Positions 43,669 to 54,559 of a stretch of DNA of 64,000 nucleotides are shown piece by piece. Position 1 is the first letter of the stretch, and every line of letters starts with the position of its first letter. Made by a program: the position numbers and the translations under genes. The stretch covers positions 88,276,070 to 88,340,069 of the forward strand of contig OX465282.1 of NCBI GenBank assembly GCA_949987705.1. The letters are read 5' to 3'. The notes beneath the pieces are model-generated. The model was not told the DNA's origin. It did no database searches and worked only from the letters and a program-made list of their open reading frames with translations. Source of the DNA: Thereva unica. Lineage: Eukaryota > Arthropoda > Insecta > Diptera > Therevidae.

Positions 43669-45267
43669 TAGTTCAGTCAATCTGTCAAAAGAATTGCACA
43701 AAAAAACCAGTCGGATGAAATGTAGGTGAGTCGTTAGGAAATGATGTAAGAAAGCTTACTTGGGCGTGGCCACCTGCTACCTCTGTGGGTTTTTGAAAAA
43801 ACTGAAAAAAAAAACTCAAAAAAATTTTGAAATGCATTTTTCTCGAAAACTATGCATTCTACAGAAAAGTTTATTGGGAAAAAAATGTAGAGGGCATCGT
43901 TATCTACAATTAATGTCATTGGTGCAATATTGTAAAACAAAAAATATGCGCAGTAGGTGGCGCTAAAGTGCCAAAAAAAGTGTTTTTCAACTTTTTCGCC
44001 CTTAAATTTTCATTTTTCAGCTACAATCTGAATGGAAAAATTGTTCCTTACAATTATACAAACAACTTTTATTCAAAAAAATTTTCGTACAACCTATCGT
44101 TCCAAAGTTATAGTGTAATACAGCGCTGCGTGAACAGCGCAGTGGTGCTAACGGTAATTTTCTAGGTCCTATTGGGACTTTCTCCGGCAGTGTTGGCATA
44201 GTTTTAACAAAAGGGCCGATTTAAGGCCCCCATATACGGTCCAATTGGTTGTACAGCGAAGTGCGGTTGTACAACCAAAACTATCGATTGTGGGCCGGTC
44301 GGCCGATCAAAATACATTGCGCTTATAGGTTTGATGAAAATCTGGTTGTACAGCCAATTTGACCGTGTATGGGGGCCTTTAGTCAGCTGCCCTATTCTTC
44401 AAGAAACGCACATTTTTCAGTTGCTATGTGTTTGAAGCGAAACATCGGCAACACCAGGTAAATGAGAATATTTTGTTGGTTTCTTAGTGGTTTGTATTTA
44501 CCAATAAAATTTACGACATCAATAAAGTTATTTCGTTGACCTAATCCAAATTTCTCAAAAAATCAATAAAATCGTTGTAACTGTTAACATTTTTAATTCA
44601 TTATTTTGTAACAAAAATACATAATTCACAACTGATTCAACTGAATGAAATATTTTATATAAAAATTTAAAGAAAACGTATTATAAAGGTCTAATATACA
44701 TATATAGATTATTACTTTTCAAGTGAAAATAAAAATTCATTTTTTATTTGCCCCTTGCTTGTCTTTATACTTTCTGAAAGCGTAATATTGCAATTTTCAT
44801 ACTTTCACAAGCTGCAGCTCTGAAACGGTAAGTTGTATAAAAAAAATGTTTATATAAAAGTTATTTGTAAAATTGTAAGGAACAATTTTTCCATTCAGAT
44901 TGTAGCTGAAAAATGAAAATTTAAGGGCGAAAAAGTTGAAAAACACTTTTTTTTTGGCACTTTAGCGCCACCTACTGCGCACATTTTTTGTTTTACAATA
45001 TTGCACCAATGACATTAATTGTAGATAACGATGCCCTCTACATTTTTTTCCCAATAAACTTTTCTGTAGAATGCATAGTTTTCGAGAAAAATGCATTTCA
45101 AAATTTTTTTGAGTTTTTTTTGAGTTTTTTCAAAAACCCACAGAGGTAGCAGGTGGCCACGCCCAAGTAAGCTTTCTTACATCATTTCCTAACGACTCAC
45201 CTACATTTCATCCGACTGGTTTTTTTTGTGCAATTCTTATTTTTTTTTCGACAGATTGACTGAACTA
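43669..45267. mobile_element. TAGT-family TIR element, copy 3 (1599 bp), duplication TGA
   Basis: Same ends and arms as copy 2 and the same orientation. TGA flanks it at 43666-43668 and 45268-45270; excision restores the Pao RNase H motif LWSDSTITLNW. It differs from copy 2 by about 85 bp of extra sequence near 44490-44575 (TTTACCAATAAAATTTACGA and on) and scattered bases. A 155-bp MITE is nested at 44224-44378. No transposase. Confidence 0.9.
44224..44378. mobile_element. 155-bp MITE nested in TAGT copy 3, duplication TTA
   Basis: AGGCCCCCATATACGG to CCGTGTATGGGGGCCT, TTA at 44221-44223 and 44379-44381. The counterpart of 40644-40798 at the same internal position. The TIRs continue as CAATTGGTTGTAC against GTTGTACAGCCAATT. 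Confidence 0.8.
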
Positions 45268-45270
45268 TGA

Positions 45271-45905
45271 TTCCACAATTACTTTGAACTGGATAAACAC
45301 GCAGCCAAATGTATTAAAAACATTTGTCGTTAATAGGGTTTCAGAAATTAGGTCGGTAACCAATTACCTGCAGTGGCATCACGTTCGTACTAATCAAAAC
45401 CCTGCAGATTTTGTGTCAAGAGGACAAACAGTTTCAGAGTTGTTACAAAATGAAATGTGGAAGATTGGCCCTCCCTGGCTACACAAAGGCAAAGAGGAGT
45501 GGCCCTCATTACAGATTACAAAAATTCCCTTATTAGAAGTTAAAAACCCCATGGTATTAAACGTTACACTAGATAGCCAAATAATTTTAAACAAATTTTC
45601 TTCAATTCAAAAATTAACTCGCGTAATGGCATTCTGTTTACGATTTGTTAATAACAGCCTAAAAAGGAGCAAAAAATGTGAATCATCTAATCTGTCTAGT
45701 GATGAGCTTCAACTAGCCAATACTCGAATCATTAAATTAATCCAAGCTCAAGCGTTCACTAGAGAGATTACATAATTGCACAAAACCATGACAGTACACA
45801 ACCAAAGCTCGCTAAAAACATTAAGTCCTTTTTTAGATGAGAACAACCTCATTAGGGTTGGCGGTAGACCGCAGAATTCAGATTTATCTTACAATGCCAA
45901 TTCAT
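45271..45905 (+). pseudogene. BEL/Pao RNase H end and truncated integrase
   Basis: 45284-45775 reads TFVVNRVSEIRSVTNYLQWH, HHVRTNQNPADFVSRGQTVS and ELLQNEMWKIGPPWL, the standard Pao run from RNase H to the integrase zinc domain, then LTRVMAFCLRFVNNSLK. After a stop at 45773 it continues LSPFLDENNLIRVGGRPQNS and breaks off near 45900, before the DDE core. The 3' end of the element, with its LTR, is lost. Confidence 0.82.
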
Positions 45906-46540
45906 TATTTCAATTAAAAAATAAAATAAAAAGAAATGAAATATAATTTTATGGAGTCAGTTTAAATTGAATTGATTTACCAAGCTGAACAGAGTTTGCT
46001 GTTTGTTGAACCATATGTTTTTTCCGTACGAGATTTAATATCTCTTCTGTTAATGAATTAAATCGGTTGCAATTATTTTAATCAATCGGCATTTTGCATC
46101 GGCAGTTTTCAAGTTAAGACAGTTTTAAGTTATTTTATGTCAGACAATTTAAAAGATTCGTTATAAAAAGATGTTTGTCGGATAAAAAAAAATGTGTGCG
46201 GGTGTGAGTGGATGTTTGTTTGCATGTAGATGATCCGTCATATCTCAGGATTCCTCATACATATTTTTTTCATTATTGAGCAAATATTTCCAAAGCAAAA
46301 ACGCAAGAAAAAAAGCATAATAGCTTCGTTGGAGAAAGGCAGAAATAATATGGAAAACTGTCAGAAGGGTTGGGATGAGATAGAAAATTTTTCGAATGCA
46401 AACGAAATTTCCTTAGAGAAGTTACCTACCATTTACCGAGTCACAAGAATCTTCATTCATTAAATTATATTTCAAAAAGTCCGAAAGCTTCATTAACACG
46501 TATAATGACAGATTAATGTGTATCAATTCACTTAGACTTA
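45906..46540. other. AT-rich stretch, no gene seen
   Basis: Unassigned DNA between the truncated Pao element and the next LINE. A 77-codon frame at 46230 (KKKSIIASLEKGRNNMENC) has no known motif and starts in low-complexity sequence. Nothing else stands out. Confidence 0.4.
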
Positions 46541-46645
46541 TTGGGGAAGGGGGCGAACGGCTAACAACGCCGCGGAAAGTGGTGGCACCCTGTCAAGACC
46601 CGAGAAATCCACTGCAGACGAACACCTAGCAGACCTGTTATGGGT

Positions 46646-46861
46646 CGCGCCAACTGAGTTGATGCCGGAGCGCGCAGCTGGGGAAATTAAAGCTGCACAC
46701 AAATAAAAATTGCGCACATATCGATAAGAAATGCGCTTATGTATTTTCAAATTTCCCCTTCGAAATTTGTTGCGACTAGAGCAAAGGGACGGGAACGGCA
46801 TGCGGGGATTCTACTGCGCACGGAAAACGCGACTTTCTCGGCATCAACTCAGTTGGCGCGT
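46646..46861. mobile_element. 216-bp MITE (GAGTTGATGCCG family, copy 2)
   Basis: The inverted ends CGCGCCAACTGAGTTGATGC (22 bp with CG) enclose an interior almost identical to 13545-13735. It splits the leader of the LINE: the text before it (GCAGACCTGTTA) and after it (TAGCAAGTCC) is contiguous in the related fragment at 6590 (CTGTTAGCAAGACG). A duplicated TA at the outer edges is possible. Confidence 0.8.
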
Positions 46862-48095
46862 AGTTTTTTTTTCTAGCAAGTCCTAATCCCACCTCCCCGC
46901 GGTGCCCACCGGGGTACTTCTTCGGAAGGAGCTAACGGGAGACGGGCAATGGCGAGCTCTCTGCGCCACAAAACAGAGTTTTAAGTCGGTTGGGCTGAGG
47001 GTTAGCAGTCCGCTCCCATGAAACCATTGCTACGAATCGGCAAACAATGCCTCGGAACCGGATGGGACAACACGACGACGACCTCTGCTTTTCGAACAAG
47101 GACACGAATCGGATCATGGAATGTGAGAACACTGCTGGCTGAGAGACGGCTGGATGAAGGTCCTCAACGAGATGAATCGATATAAAATCAAGATCATGGG
47201 ACTTAGCGAGACCAGATGGCCCGATGCGGGGGAACATATCTGCCCAAACGGTGAGTCCATCTTATATTCTGGTAGAAACGAAACTGAAAGCCGTAGGAGT
47301 GGCGTTAGCGTAATACTCACCAAAGAAGCCAGGTCCAGCCTCATTAGCTGGTCACCAGTTTCTGAGAGGATTATTACCGTGAGCCTGGACGAGTTCTATA
47401 TGCGACTGAATGAGGTTTTTCGCTCTATTCCAAGGGGAGACATCATTGTTTTAATGTGTGACTTAAACGCACAGATCGGACGTGAAAACACCGGCCTTGA
47501 ACACACAATTGGAAACCAAGGCCTAAGCCAAGTTACCAATAACAATGGTGAGCTTTTCGTTGACTTTTGTAGTTCCCACCAACTCATGGTAGGTGTAACT
47601 TACTTTTGTCACAAGAAGATACACAAAGAGACCTGGGTATCGCCCGATGGTAGAACGAGAAATCAGATAGATCACGTGCCCGTCAGCCGTAGATGGAGAA
47701 CTATTCTTGAGGATGTCAGGAGTTTCAGGGGAGTGGATACTGGAAGCGACCACCATTTGGTTGTAGCAACTATTCGCCTTAAAATCGCCGCAATCAGAAA
47801 CGTGCAACATGATGCTAGAACCCGTAGACGGTTAAACGTAGACGTTCTGCGGGAGAGCGTTAAAAAGCGGGAATTTGCTGGAAACCTACAAGAATTATTA
47901 AACCAGCAAACCGTTTCTGACGGCACAAATATTGAAGAATTGTGGAGTACGACAAAGGGCGCGATATTGACGGCTGCGGAAACGAGCATCGGTTATGTCC
48001 AAAGAAACCAGCAACACTGGATCTCGGACACAACTTGGCAAAAAATAGAACGCAGAAGGGCCCTACAAAATAACGTAAACTCTACAAACGTACCA

Positions 48096-48562
48096 GGGGG
48101 CCTCGGTAGCCTAGGGGTAAGGCGCCTGACTACTATCCCAGAGGTCCCGGGTTCAAATCCCAGCCAGCCCCACGGTCCTTCGCCTTTCCACTTTTCAACC
48201 CACATAACTTTCCTTCTTTCTTCTCCCCTCTTTACATTCCTGATTCCTCCTGCTATAGCCTTCGCTAGTCCTTCCCCGCCCCACCAAGCGCATGTCATCG
48301 GTTGGTTGAAGAGATTCAACTCGTTTTAGGAGGAATAACACTCCAGCGAGTTGTTTCTCAAATGCCCCGATGCCACAGTCACGAAATGGTTGGAAGTAGG
48401 TGGAATAAAAAATATATCGCGGCTAGGTTGTGGCAGCTCCTTCCAACTTCTCTCTCTCTCTACTTCTCATCTTCCGGCTAGAGCTGCTGTTCGACATTCT
48501 ATAGGAAAAAATAGATTGTCGAACAGTACAAAGGGGCTTTCTCTAAGTCTCTAGTCTATCAC
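48096..48562 (+). mobile_element. tRNA-derived SINE with terminal hairpin
   Basis: The head GGGGGCCTCGGTAGCCTAGG then GGTAAGGCGCCTGACTAC has an A box (TAGCCTAGGGGTAAGGC), and CCCGGGTTCAAATCCCAGCC has a B box, spaced as in a tRNA. It interrupts the LINE between ERRRALQ and the KKNAPERRHQLEREYSQ segment. The body is unrelated to known genes. Near the end is a stem of 16 paired bases (48487-48526). The exact duplication is unclear; A-rich ACATAAAAAGAAAAACG follows. Confidence 0.75.
48487..48526. other. strong hairpin near the SINE 3' end
   Basis: CTGTTCGACATTCTAT faces ATAGATTGTCGAACAG with an 8-base loop (AGGAAAAA). One internal T-T mismatch, otherwise perfect. A structured 3' tail of this sort could be the recognition site of a partner LINE. 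Confidence 0.75.
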
Positions 48563-49354
48563 ATAAAAAGAAAAACGCCCCGGAAAGACGTCACCAACTA
48601 GAAAGGGAATATTCCCAATTACATCGGGAGGTTAAGAGAAGTGTCCGGCGTGATAAAAGGCAGCAGATAAATGAGCTCCCAGAAAAAGCGGAAAACGCGG
48701 CAAACACAGGCAACAGTAAGGTGCTGTACCAAGTCACTAAACAGCTCTCGGGAAAGCACTCTACTAAAAAGCATGCCGTTAAGAGTGCGGATGGAAGACT
48801 GCTGTGCAGCGACGAAGAGCAACTCCAAAGATGGAGAGATTACTTCTTCGCCGCCCTGAATGGTTCACTTGCGCACAGCCAATAAGAATCACCACCCGGG
48901 CCCCATCCAAGACGGAAATAGTAACAGCAATTCATGCGATGGCCAATGGTAAAGCAGCTGGAAAAGATGGCATCCCGCCAGAATTGTTGAAAGCCGACTC
49001 AAGCCTCATAGCAGATGCGCTTCAGCCAATCCTAGATATAGCATGGAACACCTGTACCTTTCCGGAGGATTGGAAGGAAGGTATCATAGTCAAAATACCA
49101 AAAAAGGGGGACCTAACAATATGCGACAACTGGAGAGGCATCTGTTTACTATCTACAGTGGGCAAAATTTCGTCCCATATATTACTATCTAGGATAAGTG
49201 AGGCAGTTGATCGAACGCTTAGGAGGCAGCAGGCCGGATTCAGGAAGGGCCGCTCCTGTATTGATCATATTAACACCTTGAGAATAATAGTGGAGCAGTC
49301 TTCTGAATTCCGATCCCCCCTTTACCTTACTTTCGTAGATTATGAGAAAGCGTT

Positions 49355-50986
49355 TGTAACGGTCGGTTCTAAAATTTTATTTTGGTTGGAAAACTTTTTA
49401 GAAATCACTTTGTAGGTAAGAGAAATTTTTTTTTTTGAATTCACTTGGGAGGTATTGGAAAAAAAAAACGAGGGAGGCGAGAAAATTTTGAGGGAGAAGA
49501 AAAAAAAATATTTTTTGAAGGGGACGATTTTTGTTTTTGGTCCTGGAAAAAAAAAAGAAAAAAATCCTTGCCGTGTTTTTTTTTTGCTGGAATATCAGAG
49601 GATTGAGTGACTTCGTTGGAAGAACTTTTTCAGGAATTTACCGTCGTTATAAGAAATATAAAATGTCCAATGATGACCAGAATACCGGTGTTTATACTAT
49701 TGCCATCGTTACTGTTTTCATATTTTGAGGGATGGCCGTATACACTTTAGATATACTATTCGTATGTGACAACATCAACAGTTGGTTTTGGTGATATTGT
49801 TCCAACATTTCAGCCACATCAGGAACGAGTGTTTGGTACAAAATTCTTATTCTATCCAGTAGTCATAATAGGGTGGTTCATATTCTCTCTGGGATATGTT
49901 GTTATGAGGACCTACATACTCAAAGGCCTTAGGAGCAAGAAGCTTAAGGAATTGGAAAAGCAATTGTCGATCAACCTTAAGGCAACAACAAATCGAATTT
50001 GGCATGGAGTCACTAAGGATGTTGGCTACCTGAGAAGTATTTTGAATGAGCTCTATATTATGAAATTTAAGGTATTTTTGATCAATGCATAAATTTGATT
50101 AGTTATATATAAGATACTAGTGGTAGTTACTAATATTGGAATATATTTTAATTGGGTACTTCGTAAAAGATTGTGTAAAGAAATAACAGCACTATAGATT
50201 AGGTTGGTTTATTTCACAACAAGACTTATTACCAAAATAATAAAATCAATGGTAATTCATGTTAACTTTATAATCGTATTGATAATCATTTGTGAATTTG
50301 TTGTGTTCCTTGTTGGAAATATTTTGTTCCTTGTTGCTTCCGGGAAATTTTTTCTTCGATTAAGTAATTCGATTGTTGATGATATCGTTTGTACAAAGCG
50401 TAGAGTAATGGTACCACTACTGCGCGTTTTTTTTGTCTGCATCCCTGTATACCTAGGATAATTTAATTGAATTTAATTAGTATCTTAAGCCTTGTGAGAT
50501 TTGCATTTTCCATTATTCATTGTATTGGTTGTGTTGATGATTGTTCCTGTGATTATTAAATGATTATAAAGACTAGAATGTCTAGGTGGTAAATTTCTTT
50601 ATGGAATGGTTGGGGCGGAGATCATTCCTTTTCAGGTTTCTTACGTAGTGCAGTTCTTTGCTAGCTGGTGGTTATCCAGACTATGATCTGGCAAGGGACC
50701 GAGCTACAGGGACGCGGCTCAGGCGATGCCTGAGGAATGATGGAGGCGGAATTCAAAGTTGCACAGGCACAGGTCAGTGGTGAACCAACCGCGGTAAGCC
50801 CCGGCCACATACCCCACGACCCCTCCGGCGAGCGAGATAACTCCGTGTGGCCGGCGTAGGAGTTCCGGAATTTTGTTTCCTTTCTTATGTATGGTATTGG
50901 CTCCTTGGTCATGCTTTTCCGGGCTTATGGCTAAGGGGGTAATACCTCGCATAAGTGGCGCCCAATATTTTATCGCGTCATTATGC
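49355..50986 (+). mobile_element. 1.6-kb insertion, LTR-retroelement-like, carrying a gene fragment
   Basis: It breaks the LINE between FVDYEKAF and TRSTIWQAL. It starts TGTAACGGTCGG, a normal LTR start, and near its end shows GCATAAG then TGGCGCCCAAT, which looks like an LTR end followed by a tRNA-type primer-binding site (50956-50966). GCGT occurs at both joins (49351-49354 region and 50974-50977). It is therefore either one LTR plus a short leader of an LTR element, or a Helitron-like capture vehicle. The middle contains a potassium-channel fragment (49600-50080). 50582-50950 is GC-richer and non-coding. Confidence 0.55.
49600..50080 (+). pseudogene. two-pore potassium channel fragment (ork1-like)
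   Basis: Frame 1 (49600-49725) reads GRTFSGIYRRYKKYKMSNDD, the end of TM2 and the start of the linker of insect K2P channels of the Ork1/KCNK0 type. After a one-base shift near 49722, FEGWPYTL, a TAG stop at about 49749, then YYSYVTTSTVGFGDIVP: the second pore loop with its GFGD selectivity filter. Next come the last membrane helix (IIGWFIFSLGYVVMRTYIL) and the conserved cytosolic stretch GLRSKKLKELEKQL, NLKATTNRIWHGVTKDVGYL and LNELYIMKFK. A GT follows the last AAG, so an exon end is possible. About 20 residues of TM3 are missing and no introns are visible. It is a dead partial copy, not the working gene. Confidence 0.85.
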
Positions 50987-52107
50987 TATTACACGTTCTA
51001 CTATATGGCAAGCACTACGGCGACGTGGATTGCCTGATAAAATAATAGAATTGATAAAAGCCCTATATAACAATTCCAAATGCAGAGTCCTCCATAATGG
51101 AAAATTATCCGACAGCTTTGAGGTGAGCTCAGGAGTACGACAAGGATGCCTACTTTCGCCATTACTATTTCTTATAGTAATAAATGACATCCTTGTCGGC
51201 GCTCTAGATAATAGAACAGGCGGCATACAATGGGGTTTGGTAGACCGCTTTAGGGATCTCGACTACGCCGATGATATCTGTTTGCTGGCCCACAGACACC
51301 AGGACCTCAAAAACATGTTAAACAATTTGAAAGTAGTCCAGCAGGCTTAATGCTAAATCCGAGTAAAACTAAACAAATGCGGATAAATGCAAACACCATT
51401 GAACGGAGAGCGCTGAATAACCGTGACGTGGAACTGGTAAATAAATTCTGCTACCTCGGTAGCATTATTACCGAAAATGGTGGGGCAGAAGAAGACGTCA
51501 GTTCCAGAATAAATAAAGCACGAGGCGCATATGCATGCCTGTTCCGCATATGGAGATCAACGGAGATCTCAACTAATACCAAATTGCGGCTGTTCAACTC
51601 CAACGTTAAGGCAGTTCTTTTGCACGGTTGCGAAACATGGAAAGTCACCCAATTCATCACAGGGCGCCTACAAGTCTTCATCAACAGATGCCTGCGTCGT
51701 ATCCTAAAAATCCGCTGGCAAGATAGAAGTTCAAACGAAGAACTATGGCGCCGTGCCGGCCAAGAAATGATAGACGACCAAATCAGGCGAAAGAAATGGA
51801 ATTGGGTTGGCCACACCTTGCGACGCGAAAACGAAAATCTAGCCAAACAGGCCCTTGACTGGAATCCGAAAGGTTCCCGTCCAGTAGGAAGACCTAGAAC
51901 AACTTGGAGGAGAACCCTACTAGAAGAAGCCGCAACAACTGGGAGATCCTGGTCGGAGCGAAGAGCTGTCGCGCAAAACAGAGTTCGCTGGAGGGCAACT
52001 GTTTCCGCCCTATGTCCCATGAGGGATTAAAGGAGCTTGAAGAAGAAGAAGAGTTATTGCACGCAAAAATGGCAAATTTAATTTGAGAAATTTAAAGAAA
52101 TTTGAGA

Positions 52108-52985
52108 CCCTCTCCATTACAGGCCATGAAGTTCTCTCTTGAACTAATACAACCATAGCTGAAGTCGGTCCACAAATCTGACATTTGTTTAGAATAAACA
52201 TGGCGCGGAATAGGCTCGGGATTTTTTTCGTTATATTTTTATGGTAAAAAGTGGAAAATCATTGTAAGTTATTACTTTAAACTATACATGGATTATCAGT
52301 GATTAGTTCTTTAGTGATTTAATAAGAAAAAATAAAAAAAAATAGTGATTTAGTGAGTTTTAAGTGTGTTAATTGTTGAGGTGATCAATTTATTTTACTT
52401 TCGCGGTGTTTTTTCGTGTTTATTAAGGAAAAATATGCTGATTATTTAATTGAAAGTGATTTTAAAGTCATTAAATAATTTATTATGGAATTATTATTAA
52501 ACATATAAGTGCAGAAAAGTGTGAAATGAAAAGTGAATAAGAAAAGTGTTTTTCTACACCTATATTTTTAATACTAATTGCATAATATATGTATTAATCA
52601 CTTTAAAATCACTTGTAATCCCATAACTAAACAAAACATTAAATTTTCAACATTTTTTTCGTAAATAAACATGAAAAAACACCGTGAATGTAAAAACAGT
52701 TGTTCGCCTTAACAATTAAAACACTTAAAAGACACTTAATCACTAAATTTTTTTTATTTTTTTTTAATTAAATCACTAATAAACTATTCACTGTTAAATC
52801 CAAGTGTAGTTAAAAGTGTTAAAATACAATATTTTATCACTTTTTTCTGCAAAACTATAACCAAAACGGTCCCGAACTTATTCCGCGCCATGTTTATTCC
52901 GCTCACTCCGGTGAATTTTTGGACCGAGTTGACCACCATGAAAAACTCTCCTTCGGGGCCTGTAGTTGAGAGGGGCTTGGCGGAG
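52108..52985. mobile_element. ~880-bp long-TIR element
   Basis: Inner inverted ends GAATAAACATGGCGCGGAAT are exact at 52193 and 52885-52904. Inversion continues outward about 85 bp on each side with more divergence (CCCTCTCCATTACAGGCC against CCCTCTCAACTACAGGCC, and TCGGTCCA). The core holds inverted AT-rich stretches (AGTGATTTAATAAG / CACTTAATCACTAAA). A diverged relative lies at 27360-27870. The target duplication was not resolved. No ORF. Confidence 0.7.
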
Positions 52986-53525
52986 GTGATACACGACTCA
53001 ACACGCTACACGCAGCACTCTATGTAATAACATTGCGATGTCATATGTGTGGGTGTGCATTCCAAATTATTTTCACCCAGAATCGCTTGACAGTTACGCA
53101 TACATAAACATTTTTCAAGCAACTGGAGGAAAAATAGAAATCGTTTCTAGTTTCAGTCAACACCGCACACTTCACCCTGACCCTTCCCTTGGCCAACGAA
53201 CTGCGCAGAAAAAGCTCGTGTTGCTCAACATGTTGACCCGTGTATCATCCCCCTAAGGCCTCGGCCACGATAAGAGCGGCGCCAGGAAAATTTAACGTCT
53301 CGAATTAGCGGAGAGAGGCACTTTAGTATTGTCATTCTGCCGCTCATACCATAGCTTTAGTGTTTCCAGGGGAGGAAATATGTTAGGATTTTTGTTGCGA
53401 TTAATCTTGATTTAAATTTAAATTTTTCTTTATATAAATTTAGTTTTATGAAGTTGCCTATTTGGTCAAGGGAAGCAGTGCTTCCTTTGCTTCCAAAGAG
53501 GAACCGCCACTGCCATATTTCGATA

Positions 53526-53600
53526 GCCTAGAGCTAAGGCGCTGGAATCCTATCCCGGGGAACCAAGTTCAATCCTCGGCCGCGCAATCGTGAAATACAA
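53526..53600 (+). repeat. tRNA-derived SINE head
   Basis: TAGCCTAGAGCTAAGGCGCT is an A box, AAGTTCAATCCTCGGCC a B box, at tRNA spacing. A T tract follows at 53603. The head resembles the SINE at 48096 (TAGCCTAGGGGTAAGGCGCC). A fragment or short SINE. Confidence 0.6.
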
Positions 53601-54274
53601 TTTTTTTTTACTTCGGTGGAACATGTTTTGATTCTATCACTAAATTATATTATTTAATAATGATACTCAGGAAAACATAAACAATTACTTAATTAAAAGA
53701 GAACAAATGTCATTTTCTTGATTTTTTATGCCTCTTCGGCGGCTTTATAAATCGTTAAAAAATTCGGGGAAATAATATAAAGTATTTATTTTTTTATATG
53801 CATATTTTATATGCTGCTTATTTTATTAGTTTATTTATAGTCATGTAGGTGGTGCTGTAGACAAAAAAAAACTTAATTTTATCAAACTTCGCTGTGGATT
53901 TGTCACAAAAAAATATCTATGATTTTAACGAAACATTTTGTAGGTATATGAAAAATGGATAATCACAGTTATTAAAATTATTAGTGAGTGTCAGTAGATA
54001 TAATACGAAAAGTAGATGTCTAATTTTTACCAGGGAATATAAACGCTTACTGAAATGAATGAAACTTTATTTTAATTGCACGAACGGTGTATTTAAGATC
54101 GTCCTTATAGTCCACCACTATAAGGAAGTGATTTTTCTCAGAATTTTTAATATTTTACAGACATTTTACAAACGATTTGCCCCTTATCTAAATTTTTTTC
54201 AGGCCTTTGTCTAAAAGCATATTTTGAAGTTTTTATTAACTAAATTTGTATGTATCTCTACAGAATAACAAAAA

Positions 54275-54370
54275 AAAAAAATTATAATAAACTAAGCCTT
54301 CGTACCAAGAATTGAACCCTGGTCCTTTCGCACCCCGATCTAGAGCTTTCTCAATACTCCAAACACTAAC
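54275..54370 (-). repeat. tRNA-derived SINE on the minus strand
   Basis: Read on the minus strand: TGGAGTATTGAGAAAGCTCT (A box), then CCAGGGTTCAATTCTTGG (B box), then TTATTATAATTTTTTTTTTT as a tail. It is a diverged member of the same tRNA-like class as 53526. Confidence 0.6.
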
Positions 54371-54372
54371 TT

Positions 54373-54412
54373 GTAGCACAGAGTACTTAACATACAGAGG
54401 GAACAACAGGAA
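54373..54412 (+). repeat. short repeat shared with 59212-59258 (inverted)
   Basis: AGCACAGAGTACTTAACATA then CAGAGGGAACAACAGGAAC is found as a near-exact complement at 59220-59258 (GTTCCCTCTGTATATTAAGT then ACTCTGTGCT). A piece of one dispersed repeat in opposite orientations, 4.8 kb apart. Confidence 0.55.
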
Positions 54413-54559
54413 CAATGGGTTACGACGTCCAAAATGGGTCACAAGTCGTAACCCATCCGAGCTTTTTGTTTTCTTTGAGAGCGAAACTCATCATGACTCT
54501 CTCTTCAAGTTTTTCACTGCTAAGCAGGATGTGTGTGCGCAATAACTTTTTGGTGTGGT

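Larger units (their letters stand above)
46541..52100 (+). pseudogene. RTE-like LINE: endonuclease and RT, with three nested insertions
   Basis: A plus-strand LINE whose endonuclease is of the type often annotated as craniofacial development protein 2-like. Blocks: RIGSWNVRTLLAERRL, a shift, KIKIMGLSETRWPDAGE, RGDIIVLMCDLNAQIG, DVRSFRGVDTGSDHHLVVAT. RT: NGKAAGKDGIPPELLKADSS, VKIPKKGDLTICDNWRGICL, AGFRKGRSCIDHINTLR, FVDYEKAF, then after a 1.6-kb insertion TRSTIWQALRRRGLPDKI, VSSGVRQGCLLSPLLF, DLDYADDICLLAH and the tail NWVGHTLRRENENLAKQALD ... RPVGRPRTTWRRTLLEE ending near 52030. One MITE (46646) lies in its leader, one SINE (48096) before the RT and one LTR-like insert (49355) within it. A second frame shift lies near 51345. 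The simple-repeat 3' end is GAAGAAGAAGAAG. Confidence 0.9.

Noticed and set aside
43426..43701. 91-codon minus-strand frame in the Pao element
   Set aside because: The plus strand of the same bases encodes the Pao RNase H (ITIPRLELCAALLLTR), so this is a shadow.
46932..47989. Minus-strand frames of 95-105 codons
   Set aside because: They oppose the well-conserved LINE endonuclease frame and are shadows.
48096..48170. A functional tRNA gene
   Set aside because: A and B boxes are present, but acceptor and anticodon stems do not pair properly and the head continues into a SINE body inside a LINE.
50204..50461. 85-codon hydrophobic frame as an extra channel helix
   Set aside because: It lies after the conserved C-terminal tail of the channel fragment and has no similarity to channel sequence; AT-rich chance frame.
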